DNA from: JALOAT01 sp041687015 | GTDB lineage: Bacteria; Pseudomonadota; Gammaproteobacteria; Thiohalomonadales; Thiohalomonadaceae | Length of the DNA: 47,936 nucleotides | Assembly (NCBI GenBank): GCA_041687015.1 | Contig: JAWLCT010000023.1 | Span: forward strand, 1-47,936 | Reading direction: 5' to 3' | Shown here: positions 1 through 8,321 of the stretch, piece by piece | How positions within the stretch are numbered: the stretch's first letter is position 1 | How the letters are laid out: each line of letters opens with the position of its first letter | Program-made: the position numbers and the translations under genes | The notes under the pieces: model-generated | The model's input: the letters and a program-made list of their open reading frames with translations, nothing else | What the model was told of the DNA's origin: nothing | Database searches by the model: none

Positions 1-90
1 GCCCGCGTGAAGATCGCGATGATGAATATCGTCTACAACCTGCGGCGGGTGGCGTTCTTGCATGTCAGGTGCGCAGCAGGGACTGCATAA
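1..90 (+). CDS. C-terminal fragment of an IS5-like transposase (cut by the window edge)
   Basis: Frame 1 is open from the first base to a TAA at 88-90 and reads ...KIAMMNIVYNLRRVAFLH... before the stop. A terminal 'NLVYNLRR'-type helix is typical of the C-terminus of IS5/IS4-type DDE transposases, so I read this as the last 29 residues of such an enzyme. The catalytic DDE residues would lie to the left of the window and cannot be seen. Family assignment rests on a short motif only; a different DDE family is possible. Confidence 0.55.
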   Translation, partial: ARVKIAMMNIVYNLRRVAFLHVRCAAGTA

Positions 91-235
91 GGGATCAAGG
101 AAGTCCGCTTAGCGATGCCGCGCCCGCATTGGTGGCGACAAGAAAGCGGCCATCGGGTGCGGAAAAATGTTTACGAACTTGGCCATACGTAATTCCCCAC
201 CTCACGTACCGAAGAACTGATTGATAGAGGTTCCC
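1..235 (+). mobile_element. Possible right end of an IS5-like insertion sequence
   Basis: The transposase fragment ends at 90 and no other gene starts before comF. The stretch TTGATAGAGGTTCCC at 221-235 could be the outer end of a terminal inverted repeat, and it runs into CTAA at 235-238, which fits the YTAR target duplication used by the IS5 subgroup. The matching left end is outside the window, so the boundary is a guess. Confidence 0.25.
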
Positions 236-368
236 TAAACAGACGTTCGATTGTGAAAGTGGCCAGACCAGGCATCCCGAGTGATAGCCATGGCGTGCCA
301 CATACAATCGGTGTATTTACTCAATTTCCGAAAGCAGGCCACCGCCTGGGCAGCGATAGCTCGACCGG
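91..368. other. Non-coding stretch between the transposase fragment and comF
   Basis: I see no convincing gene here. The short reading frames on both strands lack recognisable sequence and ribosome-binding sites. The left half is probably the non-coding tail of the insertion sequence. The right part, about 240-368, is lower in GC than the flanking genes and may be remnant sequence. Confidence 0.4.
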
Positions 369-1058
369 TTAACCACCCGTCCGCGCAAGTGCCCAAGCCT
401 CCACCCGTTGGGCACCGGCTCGACGTAATACGCGTGCCAGTTCGCTCAGGGTCGCGCCGGTGGTGATCACGTCGTCCAGGATAACCACGTGTGGCGGCAC
501 TTCACCCTCGACCATAAACGCCCCGCGCACGTTACGGCGGCGCCTGTCCGGGTCGAGGGTGGATTGGGGGGCGGTGTCGCGCACCCGCCGGCACAGCCCC
601 GAGGCGAGGGGGACATCCAGCGCCCGCGCCAAAGGGCGGCCCAGCTCCAGCGCCTGGTTGTACCCGCGGGTGGTGAGCCTTGCCGGGTGCAGCGGCACCG
701 GGATGATGACGTCAGGCCGGGGCACGACCGTTGCCAGCTGCGCCGCCAGCAGACGACCCAGCAAAGGGGCCAGGTGCAGGGCGCCCTGGAACTTCAACCG
801 CAGCACCAGCTCGCTCAGGGGTGACCCGTAGCGGAACAGCGCACGGGTGCGATCGAAGGGCGGTGGGCTGCGCAGGCAATGACCACAGGTGCCGGGCACC
901 GGCAGCGGCTGGGCGCAGCGCTCGCAGGCCGTGCCGAGCGCCGGGAGATCAGCCGCGCAACCGGCACACAACGGGCTGCCCGGTGCGCCGCAGAGGACGC
1001 AGGCGGTGAGGGAGTGCGCAAACAATGCGCGATTGTAAACCGTTACGCGGTTCTGCAT
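369..1058 (-). CDS. comF: ComF family phosphoribosyltransferase-like protein
   Basis: The product of 229 residues has the ComF layout. An N-terminal part carries paired cysteines (C20/C23, C31/C34 and others, probably a zinc ribbon), followed by a type I phosphoribosyltransferase fold with the PRPP-binding motif ILDDVITTGAT at about 193-203. ComF proteins are needed for DNA uptake in competent bacteria, where they act in the cytoplasm, but many carriers have no shown competence and the biochemical role is unsettled. The start has AAGGA nine bases upstream. It is transcribed divergently from bioB, an arrangement common in Gammaproteobacteria, and the bioB promoter lies against its start codon. 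Confidence 0.9.
   Translation of the reverse strand: MQNRVTVYNRALFAHSLTACVLCGAPGSPLCAGCAADLPALGTACERCAQPLPVPGTCGHCLRSPPPFDRTRALFRYGSPLSELVLRLKFQGALHLAPLLGRLLAAQLATVVPRPDVIIPVPLHPARLTTRGYNQALELGRPLARALDVPLASGLCRRVRDTAPQSTLDPDRRRRNVRGAFMVEGEVPPHVVILDDVITTGATLSELARVLRRAGAQRVEAWALARTGG
1033..1053 (+). promoter_or_regulatory. Possible BirA-type half operator upstream of bioB
   Basis: TTGTAAACC at 1033-1041 equals one arm of the proteobacterial BirA operator (TTGTAAACC, spacer of about 15, GGTTTACAA). Seven bases later comes GGTT, forming a short AACCG/CGGTT dyad, but the second full arm is absent at the canonical spacing. It sits inside the first codons of comF and just upstream of the bioB -35 box. 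It may be a degenerate operator or chance. Confidence 0.3.
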
Positions 1059-1087
1059 TTGACAGCCGTCCTTGGCGCGGGAATACT
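1059..1087 (+). promoter_or_regulatory. Sigma-70 promoter of the biotin operon
   Basis: TTGACA at 1059-1064 is a perfect -35 box. A 17-base spacer leads to AATACT at 1082-1087 (4 of 6 matches to TATAAT), which places transcription start near 1094, about 33 bases before the bioB start codon. It also supports starting bioB at 1127 rather than at the upstream in-frame ATG at 1025, which lies before the promoter. Confidence 0.6.
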
Positions 1088-1126
1088 CGCGCCAGTCTAA
1101 AGACCTGTTCCCCCAGCGAAAAGCCC

Positions 1127-2104
1127 ATGCCCCAGACAGCCCCGCGTAACGCCAAACCCGAACTCCGCCACGACTGGTCGGTGGACGAGGTGGAAACCCT
1201 CATTGCCCGTCCTTTCATGGACCTGCTGTTCGAGGCGCAGGCGGTGCATCGCCTGCATTTCGACCCGCATACCGTCCAGGTGAGCACACTGCTGAACATC
1301 AAGACCGGTGGTTGCGCCGAGAACTGCGGCTACTGCTCGCAAAGTGCCCATCACGATGCCGAGCTGGAGCGTGAGAAGCTGCTGGACGTGGAGGCGGTGC
1401 TGGCCGACGCGCGCAAGGCTAAGGAGGCCGGCGTGGGGCGCTTCTGCATGGGTGCGGCCTGGCGCAAGCCCACGGACAAGGACCTGGACAAGGTGATCGC
1501 CATGATTCAGGGCGTGAAGGCCCTCGGCATGGAGTCCTGTGTGACCCTGGGCATGCTCACCGAGGCCCAGGCGTTGCGCCTCAAGGAGGCCGGCCTGGAT
1601 TACTACAACCACAATCTCGACACCTCGCGCGAGTACTATCCGCAGGTGGTGACCACGCGCAGTTACGACGATCGTCTGGAAACGCTGGCCCACGCGCGCA
1701 AAGCCGGTCTCAACGTGTGTGCGGGCGGCATCCTGGGTCTGGGCGAGACGCGGCGCGATCGCGCCGCCATGCTGGTGGAGTTGGCCAACCTGCCGAGCCA
1801 TCCGCAGAGTGTGCCGCTCAACAAGCTGGTGAAAGTGCCGGGCACGCCCATGGCCGATCTGCCGGACCTCGACAACCTGGAGTTCATCCGCACCGTGGCC
1901 GCCGCGCGCATCACGATGCCGCGCAGTTACGTGCGCCTGTCCGCGGGCCGCGAAGGCATGAGCGACGAGGCCCAGGCCCTGTGTTTCTTCGCGGGCGCCA
2001 ATTCGCTGTTCTATGGTGACAAGCTGCTCACCGCCGACAATGCCACCACCGATCGCGATCGCGAACTGTTCCAGCGCCTGAACCTGCACGCCCTCGTCGT
2101 CTGA
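1127..2104 (+). CDS. bioB: Biotin synthase BioB
   Basis: BioB inserts sulfur into dethiobiotin, the last step of biotin synthesis. The 325-residue protein has the radical-SAM cluster motif CxxxCxxC at C63, C67 and C70 (GGCAENCGYCSQ), the YYNHNLDTS segment and the C-terminal SAGR region, all family hallmarks. An in-frame ATG at 1025 would add 34 residues, but that start precedes the promoter and the added residues are not BioB-like; MPQTAP at 1127 gives the usual length. The TGA stop overlaps the bioF ATG (2104), so it heads a translationally coupled bioBFHCD operon. Confidence 0.97.
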   Translation: MPQTAPRNAKPELRHDWSVDEVETLIARPFMDLLFEAQAVHRLHFDPHTVQVSTLLNIKTGGCAENCGYCSQSAHHDAELEREKLLDVEAVLADARKAKEAGVGRFCMGAAWRKPTDKDLDKVIAMIQGVKALGMESCVTLGMLTEAQALRLKEAGLDYYNHNLDTSREYYPQVVTTRSYDDRLETLAHARKAGLNVCAGGILGLGETRRDRAAMLVELANLPSHPQSVPLNKLVKVPGTPMADLPDLDNLEFIRTVAAARITMPRSYVRLSAGREGMSDEAQALCFFAGANSLFYGDKLLTADNATTDRDRELFQRLNLHALVV

Positions 2105-3276
2105 TGTGGGATTTGCGTGACGAGTTGGCCCGTCGTGAAGCGGCGGGCCTCTATCGCCGCCGTCGCACCGTGGACGGGCCCCAGGGTCCCGTGCTGTCCG
2201 TGGACGGCCGCGAACGGCTGACCTTCTGCTCCAACGATTACCTGGGCCTGGCCGATCATCCGACGGTGATCGCCGCCTTCCAGCGTGCGGCTGGCGATTA
2301 CGGCGTGGGCAGCGGCGCGGCCCATCTGGTGGCCGGCCACATGCGCCCGCATCATGCCCTGGAAGAGGAGCTGGCCGCCTTCACCGGCTATCCCCGGGCG
2401 CTGTTGTTTTCCACCGGTTACATGGCCAATCTGGGCGCTGTGGCCGGGCTGCTCCGCGCGGGCGATGCGGTATTCGAGGACCGCCTCAATCACGCCTCGC
2501 TGCTCGATGCCGGCCTGCTGTCCCGCGCGCGTTTCGCGCGCTTTGCGCATGGCGATGCGGCCGCCCTGGCGGAGGACCTGGCGGCCAGCAAGGGGCGGCG
2601 CAAGCTGGTGGTCACCGACGGTGTGTTTTCCATGGACGGCGACATCGCGCCGCTGCCCGCGCTGGCCGAGGCCTGCCGCACCCACGGCGCGGCGCTCATG
2701 GTGGACGACGCCCATGGTCTCGGCGTCATCGGCGCCCAGGGCCGCGGCAGCCTGGAGGTCCATGGGCTCGGTGCGCAGGAAGTGCCGCTGCTGGTGGGTA
2801 CCCTGGGTAAGGGCTTCGGCACCTTCGGCGCTTTCGTTGCGGGTGATGCGGATGTGATCGAAACACTCATCCAGCAGGCACGCACCTACATCTTCACGAC
2901 GGCCATGCCCCCGGCGGTGGCCGAGGCCACGCGTACCAGCCTGCGGCTGGTTCAGGAGGAGGCTTGGCGGCGTGAAAAGCTGCAGGCGCTCATCGCGCGC
3001 TTCCGCGCGGGCGCGGGGCAGTTGGGGCTGCCGCTCATGGACTCGCCCACGCCCATTCAGCCCATCCTGGTGGGTGACCCGCAGCGTGCGCTCGCCATGA
3101 GCGCGGCGCTGGAGCGGCGTGGCATCCTGGTATCCGCCATCCGCCCGCCAACGGTGCCCGAGGGCACGGCGCGCCTGCGCGTGACCCTTTCCGCCGCGCA
3201 CAGTGAAACGCAGGTGGATCGCTTGCTGGATGCATTGAGCGAGGTAAAAGCTGACGCGTTGGAAGGTGCCACCTGA
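2104..3276 (+). CDS. bioF: 8-amino-7-oxononanoate synthase BioF
   Basis: BioF is a PLP enzyme that condenses pimeloyl-ACP (or -CoA) with alanine to give KAPA. The 390 residues show the alpha-oxoamine synthase pattern: FCSNDYLGL near residue 40, GSGAAHLVAGH, the DDAHGLGV segment carrying the PLP aspartate, and the Schiff-base lysine K236 in TLGKGFGTFGA. The length is normal. The start codon overlaps the bioB stop (TGATG), implying translational coupling. A 62-base gap separates it from bioH. Confidence 0.97.
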   Translation: MWDLRDELARREAAGLYRRRRTVDGPQGPVLSVDGRERLTFCSNDYLGLADHPTVIAAFQRAAGDYGVGSGAAHLVAGHMRPHHALEEELAAFTGYPRALLFSTGYMANLGAVAGLLRAGDAVFEDRLNHASLLDAGLLSRARFARFAHGDAAALAEDLAASKGRRKLVVTDGVFSMDGDIAPLPALAEACRTHGAALMVDDAHGLGVIGAQGRGSLEVHGLGAQEVPLLVGTLGKGFGTFGAFVAGDADVIETLIQQARTYIFTTAMPPAVAEATRTSLRLVQEEAWRREKLQALIARFRAGAGQLGLPLMDSPTPIQPILVGDPQRALAMSAALERRGILVSAIRPPTVPEGTARLRVTLSAAHSETQVDRLLDALSEVKADALEGAT

Positions 3277-3338
3277 GGCCTGGCTATGCCGCGGAATTAT
3301 CCTCAACGTCTAACCCGTAACGCAGCACGTTTTGCGCC

Positions 3339-4097
3339 TTGAACATTCACATCGATAGCGCGGGCAGTGGCCCGCCCGTGGTGCTGATCCACGGCTGGGG
3401 GCTGCATGGCGGCGTGTGGGAGCGCACGGCGCAGACGCTGGCGTCTACCCACACGGTATTGCGCGTTGATCTGCCCGGTTTCGGTGCCAGTGCGCCCTTG
3501 ACGTGCCCCTACACCGCCGAGGCGCTGGCCGAAGCCGTTGCGCCGGTCGTGCCTGCGGGTGCCGTGTGGCTGGGCTGGTCTCTTGGCGGTCTGGTGGCAC
3601 TGGCCGCCGCCTATAGGGGCGTGAACATGGCAAAGCTGGTGCTGGTGGATGCCACGCCGCGCTTCGTGCAAGCGGGCGACTGGCCGCACGCCATGGCGCG
3701 CGAGGTGTTAGGCGAGTTCGCCACCGAATTGGCCAGGGATTATCGCGCCACCGTGCTGCGTTTCCTGGCCTTGCAGGCGCGCGGCTCCGAACGGGCGCGC
3801 GAGGAATTGCGCACGTTGCGCGAGTCGGTTTTTGCCCGCGGTGAGCCGGCCCGAGAGGCATTGAGTGGCGGTCTCGACGTGCTGCGCGACACCGATCTGC
3901 GCGCGCAACTCGCATGTCTGGACGTGCCGACACTGCTCATCCACGGTGCGCGTGACGTACTGGTGCCGGCGCAGGCCGCGGCGCAAACGGCGCGCACCCT
4001 GCCCAATGCGCGGTTGGCGCTCATCGAAGGTGCCGGTCATGCGCCATTTCTTTCTCATCCCGACGAATTCGAGCGTGAGCTCATGGCCTTTGCATGA
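3339..4097 (+). CDS. bioH: Pimeloyl-[ACP] methyl ester esterase BioH (TTG start)
   Basis: BioH removes the methyl ester from pimeloyl-ACP methyl ester so that it can leave fatty-acid elongation and enter biotin synthesis. This 252-residue alpha/beta hydrolase has the oxyanion HGWG segment near residue 19, nucleophile S81 in GWSLGG, D206 in GARDVLVP and H234 in GAGHAPF. The triad lies one residue off the E. coli positions. The start is TTG at 3339: it gives the family N-terminus (NIHIDSAGSG) and no in-frame ATG precedes it nearby. A weak start could keep BioH lower than its neighbours. It overlaps bioC by four bases (ATGA). Confidence 0.93.
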   Translation: MNIHIDSAGSGPPVVLIHGWGLHGGVWERTAQTLASTHTVLRVDLPGFGASAPLTCPYTAEALAEAVAPVVPAGAVWLGWSLGGLVALAAAYRGVNMAKLVLVDATPRFVQAGDWPHAMAREVLGEFATELARDYRATVLRFLALQARGSERAREELRTLRESVFARGEPAREALSGGLDVLRDTDLRAQLACLDVPTLLIHGARDVLVPAQAAAQTARTLPNARLALIEGAGHAPFLSHPDEFERELMAFA

Positions 4098-4981
4098 ATG
4101 ACGAGTACCAGGTTTCGCGCCGCGCGGTGCGACGCTCCTTCGAGCAGGCCGCGGCGGCCTATGACGAAGCCGCCGTGCTGCAGCGCACCGTGGCCGATCG
4201 CATGCTGGAGCGCCTTGATCTGGTGCGCCTGCAACCGCGGCGTATTCTCGATGCGGGTGCCGGTACCGGCTACGTGAGTCAATCACTGGCGCGACGTTAT
4301 CCAAAGGCGCAGATCATCGCGCTGGATCTGGCCCATGCCATGGCCCACCGTGCGCGCCAACGTTTCGGGTTTCTGACCCGCCGTCTGCGTGGTCACGGTT
4401 TCGTGTGCGCTGATGTGGAACGTTTGCCCCTGGCGGACGCCAGTGTGGACATGATCATCTCCAACCTGACCCTGCAGTGGTGCAATCCGCTCGACCCGGC
4501 CTTTGCCGAATTCCGGCGCGTGCTCGCGCCGGGCGGTGTGCTCATGTTCACCACCTTCGGGCCCGATACGCTGAAGGAATTGCGCGCGAGCTGGGCGGCC
4601 GCCGACGGCGCGGTGCATGTGAACGCATTTCTCGATATGCACGACGTCGGCGATGCCCTGCTGCACGCCGGACTGGCTGAGCCCGTCATGGACCGTGAAG
4701 ACATCGTGGTGACCTACGAGAAGGTGGACCGGCTGCTGCTCGATCTGAAAGCCATCGGTGCCCATAACGTGAACGCCGGGCGCGCCCGTGGCCTCACCGG
4801 GCGTCGCCGCCTGGCAGCCATGCGTGAAGCCTATGAGACTTTTCGTCGTGATGGACGCCTGCCGGCCACGTATGAAGTGGTGTACGGGCACGCCTGGGCG
4901 CCGACCGGTCCCGGACGGGCGTCGACGATACCGGGCGAGGTCCGCATTCCCGTGGGCAGCCTGCGGCGGGGTAAGCCATGA
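4094..4981 (+). CDS. bioC: Malonyl-[ACP] O-methyltransferase BioC
   Basis: BioC methylates the free carboxyl of malonyl-ACP, which disguises it as a fatty-acid primer for the pimelate moiety. The protein is 295 residues, normal for BioC. It has SAM motif I as DAGAGTGYVSQSL near residues 53-65, an acidic LDLAHAMA strand after motif I, and NLTLQWCNPLDPAF, characteristic of BioC. ATGA overlaps join it to bioH upstream and bioD downstream, so the last three genes are coupled. Confidence 0.95.
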   Translation: MNDEYQVSRRAVRRSFEQAAAAYDEAAVLQRTVADRMLERLDLVRLQPRRILDAGAGTGYVSQSLARRYPKAQIIALDLAHAMAHRARQRFGFLTRRLRGHGFVCADVERLPLADASVDMIISNLTLQWCNPLDPAFAEFRRVLAPGGVLMFTTFGPDTLKELRASWAAADGAVHVNAFLDMHDVGDALLHAGLAEPVMDREDIVVTYEKVDRLLLDLKAIGAHNVNAGRARGLTGRRRLAAMREAYETFRRDGRLPATYEVVYGHAWAPTGPGRASTIPGEVRIPVGSLRRGKP

Positions 4982-5655
4982 AGGGCTGGTTCGTTACCGG
5001 GACCGATACGGGCGTCGGCAAGACCTGGGTGAGCGTGGCACTTATGCATGCGCTGCGGGAACGCGGGGTGTCGGTGCTGGGCATGAAACCGGTGGCCGCC
5101 GGTTGCACACCGACGCTCGAGGGCCTGCGCAACGAAGATGCGCTGATGTTGTTGGAAGCGGCTTCCTTTGCCGTGCCCTATGGCGAGGTGAACCCTTACG
5201 CCCTGGAAGCCCCCGTCGCCCCGCACATCGCGGCGCAGCAGGTCGGCGTGATGGTCGATCTCGATACGCTGTCCGCCACGGCCCAGCGCCTTGCCGGGCA
5301 GGCCGATCGCCTGGTGGTGGAGGGCGTGGGCGGCTGGCGCGTGCCCCTGTCGGACCGGGCCGACGTGGCCGGTCTGGCGATCCATCTCGGCCTGCCCGTG
5401 ATCCTGGTGGTGGGGCTGCGTCTGGGCTGCCTCAACCATGCGCTGCTTACGGCCGAGGCCATTGCCCACGCCGGCGTTCCGCTGGCCGGCTGGGTGGCCA
5501 ACCTGGTCGATCCGCACATGGCCTCGGTGGCCGAAAATGTTCAGGATCTGATGTTGCGCCTGCCCGCGCCCCTGCTCGGCGTGATGCCCCACATGCATGG
5601 CCGTCCGCCACGCCTTGCTGCCCCGGCACTCAATCTGGACCCGCTTTTTCTCTAG
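4978..5655 (+). CDS. bioD: Dethiobiotin synthetase BioD
   Basis: BioD closes the ureido ring of dethiobiotin from DAPA, CO2 and ATP. The 225-residue protein has the P-loop GTDTGVGKT at residues 7-15, the KPVAAG segment that contacts substrate, and VEGVGGWRVPL, the second nucleotide-binding stretch. It is the last gene of the operon. The DAPA aminotransferase bioA is not in the window and must lie elsewhere. The gene ends 17 bases from the convergent flavoprotein gene, with no clear terminator between them. Confidence 0.96.
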   Translation: MKGWFVTGTDTGVGKTWVSVALMHALRERGVSVLGMKPVAAGCTPTLEGLRNEDALMLLEAASFAVPYGEVNPYALEAPVAPHIAAQQVGVMVDLDTLSATAQRLAGQADRLVVEGVGGWRVPLSDRADVAGLAIHLGLPVILVVGLRLGCLNHALLTAEAIAHAGVPLAGWVANLVDPHMASVAENVQDLMLRLPAPLLGVMPHMHGRPPRLAAPALNLDPLFL

Positions 5656-5672
5656 CCGCCGCTGGTTTGCGG

Positions 5673-6182
5673 TCAGCCCTGATCCTTTCCGGGCCCCTCT
5701 GATCGTGCGGCCTGTCTCAGCGCCGACGCGTCGAAGCGCCGGGCGCTGGCGAAGCCGCCGACGAAGCGGGCTTCGCGGGGAACGAGGCGGAAAAGCCGGA
5801 AGTCACCGAACTCGAACAGCGGTTCGGCACTGGGCAGGCGCCGCAAATAGGTCTGTCGCGCTGGGGCGTAATCCGCGCTGTCGCGCGCAATCGCCGTGAT
5901 GTCGCCGAGCAGGCTCAGCCGCGGTAAGGTCTGGGGATCGCCGTCACCCGCGTCCGTTTCGCTGACCAGCAACGACACCGCAGGTCTTTGCAGAAGATTG
6001 CGCGTATGCGGGGCGAGGCTGGACAGATGGAGTAGCACTCCGGAGAAGTCTGCTTCCACCACAAACGCCACCGATGAGGCGTACGGCGTACCGTCGGGCT
6101 CCAGGGTGGCCAGCGCGCCCCAGCGGTGGCGGCGCAGCAGACGTGCAGCGTGCGCCAGTGCCGCATCACGTGCGTCACTCAT
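5673..6182 (-). CDS. HugZ/pyridoxamine 5'-phosphate oxidase-like flavoprotein
   Basis: The 169-residue product has the split-barrel flavin fold of the PNPOx superfamily: WGALATLEPDGTPYASSV near residues 20-37, the LSSLAPHTRNLL segment, and RLSLLGDI further on. Relatives such as HugZ bind FMN or haem and degrade haem; others are F420- or FMN-dependent reductases. The conserved C-terminal haem-binding extension of true HugZ is not evident, so the substrate is open. Its start overlaps the end of the HDOD gene by four bases (ATGA), placing it last in a moaA-HDOD-flavoprotein operon. Confidence 0.75.
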   Translation of the reverse strand: MSDARDAALAHAARLLRRHRWGALATLEPDGTPYASSVAFVVEADFSGVLLHLSSLAPHTRNLLQRPAVSLLVSETDAGDGDPQTLPRLSLLGDITAIARDSADYAPARQTYLRRLPSAEPLFEFGDFRLFRLVPREARFVGGFASARRFDASALRQAARSEGPGKDQG

Positions 6183-7003
6183 TCGAGCTTCAGCATTTCC
6201 AGCGTGGCTTCATAGCGCTGCAGATGAGTGCGAGTGAGGCCGTCGGTCAGTCCCAGCTTGCGCACCGCAGGAACATCGCTCCATTGGACCTGCGCATAGG
6301 GGTTTTGCGCATGGCCGCGGTAGCTGTGGAGATTGGCCGCGATGACCACGTCCACGTAATCCGTGCCAGGCCCCGGGTCGCGTTGGACATCCTCGTGCTC
6401 AGCGGCCACCGCAATCAGTTCCGGCGAAAATCCCCACGACGCCAGCACCTTGGCGCCCAGCCACGGGTGCGCGGCCACACACAGGTCTGGCGGCAGCGCC
6501 TTTCCCGCACTCAGGCTCTCTGCCCGGCGCAGCAGTGGCAGTTTGCCGATGTCATGCACCAGGCCCGCGAGCAATGCCTGATCGGGGTTGAGCGCGGTGG
6601 ATTCGGCGGCAATGGCGTGACTGAGCGCCGCCACCTCGATGCTGTGATCCGACACCGACTGCAGGCGCCGGCGCATGTCTTCACCACCGAAGGAGAAGCT
6701 CTGGATGATGGCGAGGCTGTTCACGAGGCTACGCACCAGCCGCAGCCCAAGACGCTGCACCGCACCGCGCAGGTCCTCGATGGGGCGGTTGCCCCGCATC
6801 ACGGCACTGTTCGCCACCTTGAGCAGCCGGCCCGACAGGCCGGGATCATGGGCGATGACGGCGGCGATTTCGGAAAACGACACGTCCGGCCGCTCGGCGG
6901 TACGGCGTACCTGCAGCGCGATTTCCGGCAGTGTGGGGAGCATCAGCCGGTTGGCGGCAATGTCCGCCTCCAGGGTGGCGATGAGTCTTTCCCCGAATTC
7001 CAT
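6179..7003 (-). CDS. HDOD domain signalling protein
   Basis: The 274 residues form a single HDOD domain: LPTLPEIALQVRR near residue 25, a DPGLSGRLLKVANSA stretch, and a degenerate HD-type segment LLAGLVHDIGKLPLL near residue 150. HDOD proteins resemble HD phosphohydrolases but usually lack activity and act as regulators in signalling, motility or stress. There is no attached GGDEF, EAL or receiver domain. It lies 35 bases after moaA and overlaps the following flavoprotein gene. The target is unknown. Confidence 0.85.
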   Translation of the reverse strand: MEFGERLIATLEADIAANRLMLPTLPEIALQVRRTAERPDVSFSEIAAVIAHDPGLSGRLLKVANSAVMRGNRPIEDLRGAVQRLGLRLVRSLVNSLAIIQSFSFGGEDMRRRLQSVSDHSIEVAALSHAIAAESTALNPDQALLAGLVHDIGKLPLLRRAESLSAGKALPPDLCVAAHPWLGAKVLASWGFSPELIAVAAEHEDVQRDPGPGTDYVDVVIAANLHSYRGHAQNPYAQVQWSDVPAVRKLGLTDGLTRTHLQRYEATLEMLKLE

Positions 7004-7038
7004 TTCGCTGTCCTGCCGCGTTCCTGCGTCGCCCGGAC

Positions 7039-8022
7039 TCAGCCGCCGGTCTTTGACATGAAGCGCATGACCTGCGAAGGCTTCTCGGTGAACTCATGCC
7101 GCGCCGGCTTGAGTTCGATGGCCTGCAGAATGGCTGACTTGAGGGTCTCGTGGTCGGCCCCGGCACGCAGCAGTGGGCGCAGCTCGAAGGCGTGCTCCTG
7201 ACCGAGGCACATGTACAGCGTGCCGTCCACGGACAGGCGGACGCGGTTGCAGGTCTCGCAGAAGTGCTGGGAAATGGGGGTGATGAAGCCGATCCGCAAT
7301 TCGGTGCCCGCGACCTGCATGTAACGGGCGGGTCCGCCGCCGGGCATGACCCCCGGCACCAGGGGGAAACGCCGTTCGAGGCGCGCGCGTACCTCGCGCA
7401 AATCGATGAAACGTTCCGCCGCGTCCCGACCCGTGTCGCCCATGGGCATGGTTTCGATGAAGCGCAGGGTGAAGTCGTGTTCGATGCAGAAATCGACCAT
7501 CGCCTCCACGTCGTCCTCGTTCACGCCCTTCATGACCACCATGTTGATCTTGATGGGCGCGAATCCTTCGCGTTTGGCGGCCAACAGCCCGGCGATCACT
7601 TTGTCCAGTCGCCCGCCGCCGGTGATTGAACGGAAACGTTCTCCATCCAGTGTATCGAGGCTGACGTTCAGGCGTGTGACCCCGCCCTGGCGCAGCGCGG
7701 CGGCGTGCTTCTCCAGCTGCACGGCGTTGGTGGACAGGGACAGGTCTTCGATACCCGGGATGGCGGCCAGGCGCGCCGTCAGCTGCGGCAGGTCACGACG
7801 CACCAGCGGTTCGCCGCCGGTTATGCGTGCGCGGCGTACGCCGAGATCGGCGAACGCGGCCATCACGCGTGTGATTTCGTCGAAGCTCAGCCAGTTGTCG
7901 GGCTCCTCGAAATCATGAAAACCCTTGGGCATGCAGTAAAAGCAACGCAGATCGCAACGGTCCGTAACCGAGATACGGACGTATTCGATGCGTCGGCCAA
8001 AACTGTCGGTGAGCTGCGGCAT
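7039..8022 (-). CDS. moaA: GTP 3',8-cyclase MoaA (molybdopterin synthesis)
   Basis: MoaA is the radical-SAM enzyme that starts molybdopterin synthesis by rearranging GTP to 3',8-cyclo-GTP. The 327 residues include the radical-SAM cysteines C23, C27 and C30 (RCDLRCFYC), the GGEPLVR segment, a C-terminal second cluster motif CETCNRVR with a later cysteine, and the essential C-terminal Gly-Gly (SKTGG). An in-frame ATG 93 bases upstream adds non-homologous residues and precedes the predicted promoter, so MPQLTDSFG at 8022 is preferred. The cofactor is needed by the SoeA molybdoenzyme encoded in this window. Confidence 0.95.
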   Translation of the reverse strand: MPQLTDSFGRRIEYVRISVTDRCDLRCFYCMPKGFHDFEEPDNWLSFDEITRVMAAFADLGVRRARITGGEPLVRRDLPQLTARLAAIPGIEDLSLSTNAVQLEKHAAALRQGGVTRLNVSLDTLDGERFRSITGGGRLDKVIAGLLAAKREGFAPIKINMVVMKGVNEDDVEAMVDFCIEHDFTLRFIETMPMGDTGRDAAERFIDLREVRARLERRFPLVPGVMPGGGPARYMQVAGTELRIGFITPISQHFCETCNRVRLSVDGTLYMCLGQEHAFELRPLLRAGADHETLKSAILQAIELKPARHEFTEKPSQVMRFMSKTGG

Positions 8023-8050
8023 GGGAAAACGGGCTTCCGGGAGTCCGCTG

Positions 8051-8079
8051 AGTATAGTGCCCAAACGCTGCCCAAGTAA
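8051..8079 (-). promoter_or_regulatory. Predicted promoter of moaA
   Basis: Read on the minus strand, TTACTT (8079-8074) and TATACT (8056-8051) are separated by 17 bases. The -10 box matches 5 of 6 and the -35 box about 3 of 6. Transcription would start near 8044, about 20 bases before the moaA start codon. Confidence 0.45.
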
Positions 8080-8120
8080 CAGCCCGAAAGGGGGAGGTGC
8101 ACCGGCGACCGGCATATCCT

Positions 8121-8317
8121 AACGCGGAGGGCCGGGAGGCGCGGAGATCGCGGAGGCATGCAAGCGGGGCAGACAGCGAGATTTCGGAGCGTTTTCCACC
8201 AGAACTTATATGGGTATTGCGGGGAAAATGCAGGGCCGCCGAGCGCGGCAGACGCAGAAAGCGCGGGAACGAGAGCGTTATTTCTCCGCGTTCTCCGCGC
8301 TTCCGGTTTTCCGCGTT
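8121..8317. repeat. Intergenic inverted-repeat element 1 (GCGGAGG type)
   Basis: The left arm at 8121-8157 is built of repeated GCGGAG motifs beginning AACGCGGAGG. The right arm at about 8281-8317 is its degenerate reverse complement, built of CTCCGCG motifs and ending CCGCGTTA. The core of about 120 bases has no reading frame of note. It fills the space between moaA and the end of pfp. Same architecture as the elements at 9621, 17342, 18387, 20654, 22317 and 25085. Confidence 0.65.
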
Positions 8318-8321
8318 ACAT

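Noticed and set aside
1025..1126. N-terminal extension of BioB by 34 residues
   Set aside because: The extension starts before the predicted promoter, overlaps comF and is unrelated to BioB N-termini.
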